This document shows, piece after piece, positions 1 through 6,408 of a stretch of DNA of 9,157 nucleotides; position 1 is the stretch's first letter, and each line of letters begins with the position of its first letter. The notes beneath the pieces were generated by a model. It saw nothing but the letters and a program-made list of their open reading frames with translations. It was not told where the DNA came from and did no database searches. The position numbers and the translations under genes were made by a program. This stretch comes from JAHJTW01 sp964545545 (GTDB lineage: Bacteria > Krumholzibacteriota > Krumholzibacteriia > LZORAL124-64-63): contig CAZJGK010000100.1 in NCBI GenBank assembly GCA_964545545.1, positions 1 to 9,157 of the forward strand. The letters are read 5' to 3'.

Positions 1-1044
1 CTGGCCGACGCCGTGGGTCCCGGGGAGGATTTCCCCGAGCTTGTGAGGGATGCACGCTTGAAGGTCCAGGGACAGGATGGCCTGCTGATGCCGTTTTTAC
101 GTCAGCATGACGGGGGCGTTTTCAAGGGTGAAGGCGAGATCACCTGTCGCAGTGGCGAGATCATTCCGGTCGAGGTGCAGTCGTCGCTCATGGAAGGCCA
201 GGCTCGCAATCAATCCTGGCTGGTCGTGGTGGCCGAAGATCAGCGACAAAGGCGGCAATTGGATCGGGAGCGCCTGCGGGTGGACCAGCTGAAGGGCCTG
301 GTGGAAATGTCCGCCACCCTGGCCCACGAAATCCGCAATCCCCTGATGGGACTGAGCGCCCAGGCTGAACTATTGTCCGAACAACTGAACCCTGCTGATG
401 GGCGCATCCGCTATCTCGATGTCATCACACGGGAGGTGGAAAGGATCAACGCCACCATCGATCGGATGCTGAATTTCACCCGTCCTTATCAGCCCGTGCT
501 GGCCCGCGACGATGTCTGGGAGCTGGCTCAAGATGCCGTGGATCTTTGCCAGAGCCGCGCTCAGGAACGGGGCATCGCGTTGGAATTGCAGGCCCTGCCC
601 GGCAGGCAAACTGCCGCTGGAGTGGGCTTGATGGCTGAGATCGACGCCACCCAGATCAAGCAGGTTTTGCTGAACTTGTTGCTCAATGCCGTGGACGCCG
701 CGGGTGATGGTGGCCACGTGCAACTCGAACTGGGTGCGCCGGAGGCTGTGGAACTGCCGGCCCGCCAGGGCCATGGTCGTTTCCTGGTGCCCGGTATCGT
801 GATCAGGGTTTGCGATGATGGTCCTGGATTTTCGCCCGGGGATCAGGAGCGTATTTTCCGGCCGTTTTTTACCACCAAGAGTTCCGGCACCGGGCTGGGG
901 CTTTCCCTTTGCCACAAGATCATAACCGCCCATGGCGGTGACATCACAGCAGTGCGCGACCAGAGCGTCACCGTATTCCAGGTTGTCTTGCCGCGGTATG
1001 CGGCCGGGAATCCGGATCTGGCCCGTATGGAGGTTGCAGAATGA
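1..1044 (+). CDS. PAS-type sensor histidine kinase, 5' partial
   Basis: This is the C-terminal 347 residues of a histidine kinase. The reading frame is open to the first base, so the true start lies upstream; the GTG at 13 is merely an internal valine. Roughly the first 80 residues look like the end of a PAS domain (the stretch GEITCRSGEIIPVEV followed by a charged linker). A HisKA domain follows, with the phosphoacceptor His at window residue 109 in the motif LAHEIRNPL. The HATPase_c domain shows an N box with Asn229 (LLNLLLNAVDAA), a G1 box DDGPGF at about 272-277 and a G2 box GTGLGLSL near 296-303. All catalytic boxes are intact. The stop overlaps the next gene's start (ATGA at 1041-1044), so this is the cognate kinase of the adjoining regulator. 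It resembles NtrB/AtoS-type kinases that pair with sigma-54 regulators. The input signal cannot be seen here. Confidence 0.93.
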   Translation: MADAVGPGEDFPELVRDARLKVQGQDGLLMPFLRQHDGGVFKGEGEITCRSGEIIPVEVQSSLMEGQARNQSWLVVVAEDQRQRRQLDRERLRVDQLKGLVEMSATLAHEIRNPLMGLSAQAELLSEQLNPADGRIRYLDVITREVERINATIDRMLNFTRPYQPVLARDDVWELAQDAVDLCQSRAQERGIALELQALPGRQTAAGVGLMAEIDATQIKQVLLNLLLNAVDAAGDGGHVQLELGAPEAVELPARQGHGRFLVPGIVIRVCDDGPGFSPGDQERIFRPFFTTKSSGTGLGLSLCHKIITAHGGDITAVRDQSVTVFQVVLPRYAAGNPDLARMEVAE

Positions 1045-2492
1045 AACCAAGGATTCTGGTTGTCGATGATGAGGCCACGATTCGCGATTCACTGAAGGAA
1101 TCCCTGGTGGCTGCGGACTATGAGGTGGTCACCGCGGAAACCGGGGAAGAGGCCCTGGCCCATTGCCACGGGCAGACCTTTTCCCTGGTCATTTCCGATC
1201 TCAAGCTACCCGGGATTTCCGGACTTGATATCCTCAAGGCCTTGCGCAACCAGGGCACCCAGGTGCCGGTGATCATGATGACGGCCTATGGGGATGTGGA
1301 CACCGCCGTCAGCGCCATGCGCGACGGCGCCTACGATTTCATTCCCAAGCCTTTCAAGCTGGGCACCATCAAAAGCCAGGTGCGCGCCGCCTTGCGCGCG
1401 ACAACCCCCGCCAAGGCGATTTTCGATGATTCGGGAGTACCTGCGGCGGATCGCGGCAAGCCCCGGACACGCGACACCCAGGGCCGTTATATGCGCATGA
1501 TCAAGGCCTGCCCGGGTCTGGTGCGGGTGGGAGCGATGCTGGAAAAAATCGGCAACAGTCGCAGTGGCAATGACACCTCCATCCTCATTCAGGGCGAGTC
1601 CGGCTGCGGTAAGGAAATCATCGCCCGGGCCATCCACGAAGTCAGCGTGGGCAGCCACGATCGTTTCATGGAAATCAACTGCGCCGCCGTGCCTGAGACA
1701 CTGCTGGAAAGTGAATTGCTGGGGCATGAGAAGGGCGCCTTCACCGACGCCAAATCGCGCAAGGAAGGGCTCTTCGAACTGGCCGGCAACGGAACGATCT
1801 TTCTGGATGAGATCGGTGAGATGGGGATCCTGCTTCAGAGCCGTCTGCTGAGGGTGCTGGAAAACCGGCGGTTCCGCAGGGTGGGTGGCAAGGACGACCT
1901 GGATGTGCGAGCCCGGGTGGTGGCCGCCACCAATCAGCGCCTGGGGGAGGCGATTGAAGCGGGCACGTTCCGCAATGATCTCTACTATCGCCTGCAGGTT
2001 CTTGAAATCCATGTCCCCCCCCTGCGCGAGCGGCCCCAGGACCTGGAGGTCCTGATCAATTCCTTCCTGCGCGATTTCAACCATCAGCTGGGTCTGGAAT
2101 GTGGCCCGGTGGATCAGAAGGTGCTGGAGTCCCTTCAGAAATACCCCTGGCCGGGAAACGTACGGGAACTGAAAAACCTCTTGAAACGCATCATGATTCT
2201 GGAGGAACCGGCCCGCTTGATGGCGGATCATTTTCCCTCTTATATCATGGACGGCCGCAATCCCCGCTCGGGTTCTCACCGGCATGCTCCGGGGCAGACC
2301 ACGGGGATGGTCCCTTTGGCTGAAGTTGAACGGTTGCATATTCTCTACACCCTGGAGATGACCGAGAACAACAAATCCAAAGCGGCACGCATTCTGGGCA
2401 TCAGTCGGCAGACCTTGCGTGAAAAATTGCGGCAATACGAGGAAGGCGAATCCGATGAGGACAATTTGATGAGTGATGCGGCCGAAAACTGA
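1041..2492 (+). CDS. Sigma-54-dependent response regulator (NtrC family) with variant GAFTDA loop
   Basis: This 483-residue bacterial enhancer-binding protein would activate RNA polymerase-sigma54. The receiver domain (about 1-120) has the acidic pocket D9/D10, phosphoacceptor Asp53 (SDLKLPG), Thr81 and Lys103. The AAA+ domain (about 155-400) has Walker A GESGCGKE at 185-192 and Walker B with D256-E257. A Fis-type helix-turn-helix lies at about 444-466 (KAARILGISRQTLREKL), followed by an acidic tail. The loop that contacts sigma-54 reads GAFTDA at 232-237, with Asp236 (codon GAC 1746-1748) where Gly is usual. GAFTDA does occur in some natural family members, so the protein may be fully functional. 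The gene is translationally coupled to the kinase (4-base overlap) and followed by a terminator. The target promoters are unknown; flagellar genes downstream are plausible because of proximity only. Confidence 0.95.
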   Translation: MKPRILVVDDEATIRDSLKESLVAADYEVVTAETGEEALAHCHGQTFSLVISDLKLPGISGLDILKALRNQGTQVPVIMMTAYGDVDTAVSAMRDGAYDFIPKPFKLGTIKSQVRAALRATTPAKAIFDDSGVPAADRGKPRTRDTQGRYMRMIKACPGLVRVGAMLEKIGNSRSGNDTSILIQGESGCGKEIIARAIHEVSVGSHDRFMEINCAAVPETLLESELLGHEKGAFTDAKSRKEGLFELAGNGTIFLDEIGEMGILLQSRLLRVLENRRFRRVGGKDDLDVRARVVAATNQRLGEAIEAGTFRNDLYYRLQVLEIHVPPLRERPQDLEVLINSFLRDFNHQLGLECGPVDQKVLESLQKYPWPGNVRELKNLLKRIMILEEPARLMADHFPSYIMDGRNPRSGSHRHAPGQTTGMVPLAEVERLHILYTLEMTENNKSKAARILGISRQTLREKLRQYEEGESDEDNLMSDAAEN

Positions 2493-2540
2493 TTGCGATC
2501 GAAGGGACGGTTGCGATCACAGGGTCGACCGAGGTTGACC
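2493..2540. repeat. Array of short direct repeats, candidate activator-binding sites
   Basis: Directly after the stop of the first regulator there are two copies of TTGCGATC (2493-2500 and 2511-2518, 18 bases apart). These are followed by GGTCGACC (2523-2530) and GGTTGACC (2533-2540), whose starts are exactly 10 bases apart. The last two are each near-palindromic. The array lies about 240-290 bases upstream of the transcription start predicted from the sigma-54 promoter at 2757-2772. That is a distance at which enhancer sites for sigma-54 activators can work. The repeats are seen; the regulatory role is inference, and a chance or 3'-UTR explanation remains possible. Confidence 0.35.
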
Positions 2541-2567
2541 AGTTCTTGCCCATTATTTTGTCACGTG

Positions 2568-2604
2568 GAATTCCGGGTCTCCAGGGGCCCGGAATTTTTC
2601 TTTC
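2568..2604 (+). terminator. Rho-independent terminator after the first kinase/regulator pair
   Basis: There is a perfect 9-bp stem: AATTCCGGG (2569-2577) pairs with CCCGGAATT (2588-2596) across a 10-base loop. A further G-T closing pair is possible. The right arm runs into a T-rich tract (TTTTTCTTTCTT). It sits about 75 bases after the regulator stop and separates that operon from the flagellar operon. Confidence 0.85.
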
Positions 2605-2756
2605 TTGCGCTTAGCCTCTGAAATTCACTATCGGGCCTGGCCCCACAGTCCGCATATTCCATAACACATTGCAGTTAAATTAATTAACAAACTTGACGCT
2701 TGATCCCTCCCAGTCGCCAATTTTGAGTGCGGCGTTTGTGAGGCGGTCTGGTGTAC
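2605..2756. other. Non-coding spacer between terminator and sigma-54 promoter, with AT-rich patch
   Basis: No gene was found in this part of the intergenic region (the whole gap runs 2493-2821). It holds a short palindrome GGGCC-T-GGCCC (2633-2643) and an AT-rich patch at about 2675-2691 that includes TTAATTAA. The patch lies between the repeat array and the sigma-54 promoter, where a DNA-bending site (for example IHF) would be expected. I see no good match to the IHF consensus, only a partial one near 2693-2705. A TTGACG at 2693-2698 looks like a -35 box but has no convincing -10 element. Confidence 0.35.
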
Positions 2757-2772
2757 CGGCATGGCCTTTGCG
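2757..2772 (+). promoter_or_regulatory. Candidate sigma-54 (-24/-12) promoter of the flagellar operon
   Basis: The sequence CGGCATGGCCTTTGCG matches the consensus TGGCACG-N4-TTGCW at GGCA, the following G and TTGC. The essential GG (2758-2759) and GC (2770-2771) are separated by exactly 10 bases. Mismatches are the first T, the C of CAC and the final W. The predicted start of transcription is near 2783, giving a leader of about 39 bases that contains the Shine-Dalgarno site of the next gene. The presence of a sigma-54 activator gene inside the operon fits. The site was found by eye; transcription was not shown. Confidence 0.62.
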
Positions 2773-2807
2773 GTATACCCATGGATGGGGTGAGAACTGC
2801 CAGCAAT

Positions 2808-2813
2808 GGGAAG
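2808..2813 (+). promoter_or_regulatory. Shine-Dalgarno site that decides the start of the exported protein
   Basis: GGGAAG lies 8 bases before the ATG at 2822 but only 2 bases before the in-frame ATG at 2816. The spacing therefore favours 2822 as the start codon. Confidence 0.6.
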
Positions 2814-2821
2814 AAATGACC

Positions 2822-3904
2822 ATGTCCTTGAATGCGCGAAAAATTGCAGGTTTTGTGTTGTCGGCCGTGGTGGCCTTGGCGGCCTCCTCCTGGGGGCAGG
2901 AACCGGCACCCATGATTCAAGTCGAACAGGATGGTTACCTGCAGTGGCTCCATTCCCTGGAACAGGAAGTGGCAGCCCGTCAGGACAAGAAAATCGTCGA
3001 AAACCACGCGCTTTACCCGTTCAACAACGAAGAGGTGGCGATTTGTGATTCTACTCCGTACCGGCACCTGACCATAGCCAAGGCCCTCGGGGTGCTTGAA
3101 ACCCAGTTCCAGGACCCGCGTCACGCGCGGAACCTGTCTGGTCTGGTGGCCCTGGCAAATGCCCGCAACTATGTGAACCTGACCGAATACGACTCATCCC
3201 TGGTGTGGTTTAATGTTGCTGCACAACGGGATACGGCAGGTGACTTCACGTCGGAACTGAAGGTTGAATCCTTGGCCGCAGCCATAGCGGCCAATGATTC
3301 GTTGCGCTTGGCCGGGCAGATCCGTGAATTGACATCTGCCGGCGTCCGCGACCGCGACCCGCTGGAGACGGTGCTGGCCCTGCGCTGGTGTCTGGTAAGC
3401 GGTGATCCGGCTCAGCTTGATCAACTATGCGACGATTTCTGGGCGGCCCGGGACGTACTCAACAATTCGCAATGCTACTGGCTGGCGCGGGTGCTGCATA
3501 AATTGGGGCGGTCCGAATCCCTCTATACGGAGTTGAAAGTCCTGATCCGCAACGGCGGGCTGAGTCTGGGTCTAACGGAGGACGAACGCGCCTGGACCCT
3601 GACCACGCTTGCTGATGTCTCCTACCTGCTGGGACTGGAGTCCCAGGCCCGCGAACTTTACAGCACTTTGACGGAATCCCCCTTGGAAAGCCTGAATCTC
3701 TGGGCCACCTACCAACTGGCCGGGATGGACATGGCCGACGGCGAATTCCTGGCGGCCTCAACCGGGTACAGCACGGTTTGCCGAGCCCAAGCCCAAGGTT
3801 CCTGGCACGATCAGGCCTGCGCCATGGAAAAGGCCGCGCAGGAGTTGGAGCGGATTCGAAGGGAAGGCGAGCCTTATGGCACCAGCCGTTTCTACAACCC
3901 CTGA
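2822..3904 (+). CDS. Exported helical-repeat (TPR-like) protein of unknown function
   Basis: This 360-residue protein belongs to no family I recognise. The start at ATG 2822 is chosen because it gives a well-spaced Shine-Dalgarno and a clean signal peptide: a basic n-region (NARK), a hydrophobic core (about residues 8-22) and a likely cleavage near SSWGQ. Longer starts at 2816 or TTG 2693 are less likely, since 2693 lies upstream of the predicted transcription start. No Cys follows the signal, so it is not an obvious lipoprotein. The mature part is rich in amphipathic helices spaced like TPR/Sel1-type repeats, for example the runs around ALRWCLVSGDPAQLDQL and TTLADVSYLLGLESQAREL. This is only a fold-level impression. 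The mature part has six cysteines. It is the first gene of the flagellar operon, overlapping the next by 29 bases. It should act in the periplasm or outer envelope; a role in flagellar assembly or signal input is inference. Confidence 0.75.
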   Translation: MSLNARKIAGFVLSAVVALAASSWGQEPAPMIQVEQDGYLQWLHSLEQEVAARQDKKIVENHALYPFNNEEVAICDSTPYRHLTIAKALGVLETQFQDPRHARNLSGLVALANARNYVNLTEYDSSLVWFNVAAQRDTAGDFTSELKVESLAAAIAANDSLRLAGQIRELTSAGVRDRDPLETVLALRWCLVSGDPAQLDQLCDDFWAARDVLNNSQCYWLARVLHKLGRSESLYTELKVLIRNGGLSLGLTEDERAWTLTTLADVSYLLGLESQARELYSTLTESPLESLNLWATYQLAGMDMADGEFLAASTGYSTVCRAQAQGSWHDQACAMEKAAQELERIRREGEPYGTSRFYNP

Positions 3905-4271
3905 GGCCAACCGCCTCGAAGCGGAAGTCCTGCGCGGTCTGCTCAGTCTTTATCAAGATGAGCAACAGATCTATGCCCAGGTACTGGAGCTTTCTCGCAG
4001 GCAGGGCGAGGCCCTGGAGCAGGGTGCTTCCATGCAAGAGATTCGCGGGTTACTGGAAACCAAGAAGAACTGTTTGAACACGATCCGCCGCCTGGAAACA
4101 ACCCAGGCGGACAGCAAGCTGGCCTGGGAACGGGGGCGGAAATCCTGGTCGGTCGGCGGCCGGGCGCGACTCAATTCCGCCCTGACGACCGTAGGCCGGA
4201 TCATCGAGGAAATCCTGGCATGTGAGGAACGCAACGACATGACCCTGATCCAACTGACAAGGGACCTTTGA
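3876..4271 (+). CDS. Small coiled-coil protein, candidate FlgN/FliT-type flagellar export chaperone
   Basis: This 131-residue cytoplasmic protein has no signal or membrane segment. Its first half is two long, charged, Leu/Glu/Gln-rich helices (about 10-75: EAEVLRGLLSLYQDEQQIY, then EIRGLLETKKNCLNTIRRLE). The short break between the helices is preceded by a Glu-Ala-Leu-Glu-Gln motif. This is the pattern of the FlgN/FliT chaperone families, which hold hook-associated and filament-cap proteins before export. The C-terminal helix (about 100-125) would be the binding side. The start ATG 3876 has a Shine-Dalgarno GGGAAGG 8 bases upstream and lies inside the preceding gene (29-base overlap). The stop shares one base with the kinase start (TGATG, 4269-4273), so translation of the three genes is probably coupled. 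The family call rests on pattern and context only. The alternative is an unrelated coiled-coil regulator. Confidence 0.55.
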   Translation: MAPAVSTTPEANRLEAEVLRGLLSLYQDEQQIYAQVLELSRRQGEALEQGASMQEIRGLLETKKNCLNTIRRLETTQADSKLAWERGRKSWSVGGRARLNSALTTVGRIIEEILACEERNDMTLIQLTRDL

Positions 4272-5044
4272 TGCAGGGACTCCGGGAAAAATTGCCGACG
4301 GAAAGCGGCCCCTGCCGTGGCGAGCTGCGTTTGGCCGGTGATTCGAACAATTCGCAACAGCGCCTTCTGCGCGGTTACCTGCACAAGACCAGCAACAGCC
4401 TCTGTGGCATCAAGGGTTACGCCAGTCTCATTGCCGGGCTGGGTCAGGACGCCGGCGACAACGAACGCTGGGCACGCAAGATCATTGGCGAGGTGGAAAA
4501 AATGGAGCGGGTATTTGCCTCGGTGGATGAAATGACCGCCAAGCGCAAAACCGAGAATCCCGATTGTGATCCCGTGTCAGTCCTGGAGTCCTGTCTGGCG
4601 GCCGTTTTGCCGCGTCATCCTCACTTGGCCGTGAGCCTGGGATCGATCCTGCCGGGTCGTCTGATGTTGCCTGCTGCGGACCTGACCCAGGTTCTCAAGG
4701 ACGTCCTGGATAACGCGGCCGAAGGGCCGGATGGCCACCCTGGCCGGGTATGCGTCCGGATCAGCAGCGAGGTCAGTCGGCAGGGAAGAATCAGCCTGAT
4801 CATCCGTGATGACGCGGGGGGAATTCCCCTGCATCTCGGCAGCCAGGTGCAGGACCCCTTCGTCTCCGGGAAACCGGGACACCTCGGCATCGGGCTTTCA
4901 CGGGTGGAAACGATTCTCGATATACACGGCCTCGACTGGTCGCTGGAAAGCAGCCATGAGCAAGGCACGACGGTCACCATGGAGGTTGCGGCGCCCGAAT
5001 TTGCTGCCGTTACCCTGGCAGGAAAGGCCAGTGATGGAGCATAA
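4271..5044 (+). CDS. Short soluble histidine kinase, probable flagellar regulator kinase
   Basis: This 257-residue cytoplasmic kinase has no transmembrane segment and no recognisable PAS or GAF sensor; only about 30 residues precede the HisKA-like region. The phosphoacceptor is His38 in LHKTSNSLCGIKGYASLI. The usual acidic residue after His is Lys39, while Asn42 is kept. The HATPase_c domain has an N box VLDNAAEG, a G1 box DDAGGI and a G2 region GHLGIGLSRV, all plausible for ATP binding. The ATG at 4271 has AAGGGA 6 bases upstream and shares a base with the previous stop; a TTG at 4268 is a weaker alternative. It overlaps the next regulator by 11 bases, so the two form a pair. By position it corresponds to FlrB, FleS or the soluble FlgS, kinases that report flagellar assembly state. 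That equivalence is inference. Confidence 0.88.
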   Translation: MQGLREKLPTESGPCRGELRLAGDSNNSQQRLLRGYLHKTSNSLCGIKGYASLIAGLGQDAGDNERWARKIIGEVEKMERVFASVDEMTAKRKTENPDCDPVSVLESCLAAVLPRHPHLAVSLGSILPGRLMLPAADLTQVLKDVLDNAAEGPDGHPGRVCVRISSEVSRQGRISLIIRDDAGGIPLHLGSQVQDPFVSGKPGHLGIGLSRVETILDIHGLDWSLESSHEQGTTVTMEVAAPEFAAVTLAGKASDGA

Positions 5045-6404
5045 GCGAAGTATCCTGATTGCCGATGACGAACAGACCATGAGGGACTTCCTGGAAGCAT
5101 CCCTGGCGGGGAAATTCAAGGTCACGACGGTTTCCAGCGGGGAGGAAGCTTGGGATCTGCTGCGCCGCCAGAAATACGATTTCGTTTTGAGCGATATCCA
5201 GATGCCGGGCTATGGGGGCATGGGCCTGCTGGAAAGAATCATGTCCGACCACGGAGACAAACCTCTGGTGATCATGATGACGGCCTTCGGTTCCATCGAG
5301 CAGGCCGTAGCGGCCACGCGCCAGGGAGCCTTCGATTACCTGACCAAACCCTTCGGTCTTGACCAGCTGAACCATGTCATCAACCAGGCCCAATCTTTTG
5401 TCCGCTTACGCAGCGAAAATCAGGCCCTGCGGCGCAACGTGGCCGTGCGCAACGATTTTCACGGCTTGTTGGGCAACAACAAGGAAATCCTCATGCTGCG
5501 GGAGAAAATAGCCATGATCGGTGGCTCCCGCGGCACGGTCCTGCTGCTGGGTGAAAGTGGAACCGGCAAGGAGGTCGTAGCCAAGGCCATCCACATGTCC
5601 GGGCCCCGCAAGGACGGCCCTTTCATCCGCCTGAATTGCGCGGCCATTCCCGAAACCCTGCTGGAAGCGGAATTGTTCGGCCACGAGCGGGGCGCCTTCA
5701 CCGGGGCGATCCAGACCCGCAAGGGAAAGTTCGAACTGGCCGACGGCGGGACGCTGCTGCTCGACGAGATCAGCGAAATGCCTTTCTCCATGCAGGCCAA
5801 GTTGCTGCGGGTGCTCCAGGAGCGGGAATTCATGCGGCTCGGGTCCAAATACTCCATTTCGGCCGACGTCCGGATCATCGCCACCACCAACCGGAATCTG
5901 AAAGAAGAGATCAAGGCGCGGAACTTCCGGGAAGACCTGTATTTCCGCCTCAACGTGATTCCCATAACCATCGTTCCTTTGCGCCGCCGCAAGGAGGACA
6001 TTCCCCTGCTTGCTTACCATTTCTGCCAGATTTTCTGCGCGGAAAACGGGAAACCCGTCATGGAGATCACCGAGGCGGCCATGAAATCCATGCTGAGCAT
6101 GGACTGGCCGGGAAATGTCCGGCAACTGCAAAACGTCATCGAGCGCGCCGTCATTCTGACCGCAGGGGATAAGCTCGATGAGAGAGCCCTGGGCCTGGCC
6201 GACGAGATCGACACCACCGATGGTCCGGCGGCGATCAATCCGGAAATGACCCTCAGGGACATGGAGCGGGAGTTGATCCTGCGCAAGCTGGAGGTCACAC
6301 GAGGCAACCGGACCCAGGCGGCGCAGGAATTGGGAATCAGCGTGCGGACCCTGCGCAACAAACTGAATATCTATACCCGCATGGGTATGGAAATTCCGGG
6401 ATGA
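5034..6404 (+). CDS. Sigma-54-dependent response regulator (NtrC/FlrC/FlgR type), probable flagellar activator
   Basis: This 456-residue protein has three domains. The receiver (about 5-120) has D11/D12, phosphoacceptor Asp54 (SDIQMPG), Thr83 and Lys105. The AAA+ domain (about 145-385) has Walker A GESGTGKE (173-180), canonical GAFTGA (220-225, bases 5691-5708) and Walker B ending D244-E245. A Fis-type helix-turn-helix is at about 424-447 (QAAQELGISVRTLRNKL). ATG 5034 is preferred: AGGAAAGG lies 6 bases upstream, and the receiver begins at once. An adjacent in-frame GTG at 5031 is possible, and an upstream extension inside the kinase gene is not credible. All residues needed for sigma-54 activation are present. 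It lies 4 bases before flgB and behind a candidate sigma-54 promoter. It is therefore likely to activate its own operon and other flagellar genes, as FlrC/FleR/FlgR do. Confidence 0.95.
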   Translation: MEHKRSILIADDEQTMRDFLEASLAGKFKVTTVSSGEEAWDLLRRQKYDFVLSDIQMPGYGGMGLLERIMSDHGDKPLVIMMTAFGSIEQAVAATRQGAFDYLTKPFGLDQLNHVINQAQSFVRLRSENQALRRNVAVRNDFHGLLGNNKEILMLREKIAMIGGSRGTVLLLGESGTGKEVVAKAIHMSGPRKDGPFIRLNCAAIPETLLEAELFGHERGAFTGAIQTRKGKFELADGGTLLLDEISEMPFSMQAKLLRVLQEREFMRLGSKYSISADVRIIATTNRNLKEEIKARNFREDLYFRLNVIPITIVPLRRRKEDIPLLAYHFCQIFCAENGKPVMEITEAAMKSMLSMDWPGNVRQLQNVIERAVILTAGDKLDERALGLADEIDTTDGPAAINPEMTLRDMERELILRKLEVTRGNRTQAAQELGISVRTLRNKLNIYTRMGMEIPG

Positions 6405-6408
6405 AGCC

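Noticed and set aside
1206..2435. 409-codon open frame on the minus strand
   Set aside because: It is a shadow of the sigma-54 regulator at 1041-2492, whose domains and motifs are unmistakable; the antisense frame shows no known motif and arises from GC-rich codon use.
2639..2653. TGGCCCC...GC as a second sigma-54 promoter
   Set aside because: The GG to GC spacing is 11, not 10, and the TTGC part is absent.
2693..2721. TTGACG resembling a sigma-70 -35 box
   Set aside because: No acceptable -10 hexamer at 16-19 bases downstream; the best options match the consensus poorly.
2781..2819. 12-codon upstream frame ending just before the exported protein's start
   Set aside because: Its ATG lies slightly before the predicted transcription start and has no Shine-Dalgarno, so translation is unlikely.
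2693..2821. Longer start (TTG 2693) for the exported protein
   Set aside because: It would bury the signal peptide about 45 residues inside and begins upstream of the predicted transcription start; there is no good Shine-Dalgarno there.
4088..4110. 8-bp GC-rich inverted repeat (CCGCCTGG / CCAGGCGG) with a 7-base loop inside the chaperone-like gene
   Set aside because: A stem of this length is expected about once by chance in a window of this size, and there is no T tract after it.
4806..5033. Possible 76-residue N-terminal extension of the second regulator
   Set aside because: It reads the kinase gene in another frame and has no receiver features; ATG 5034 has a good Shine-Dalgarno and begins directly with the receiver domain.
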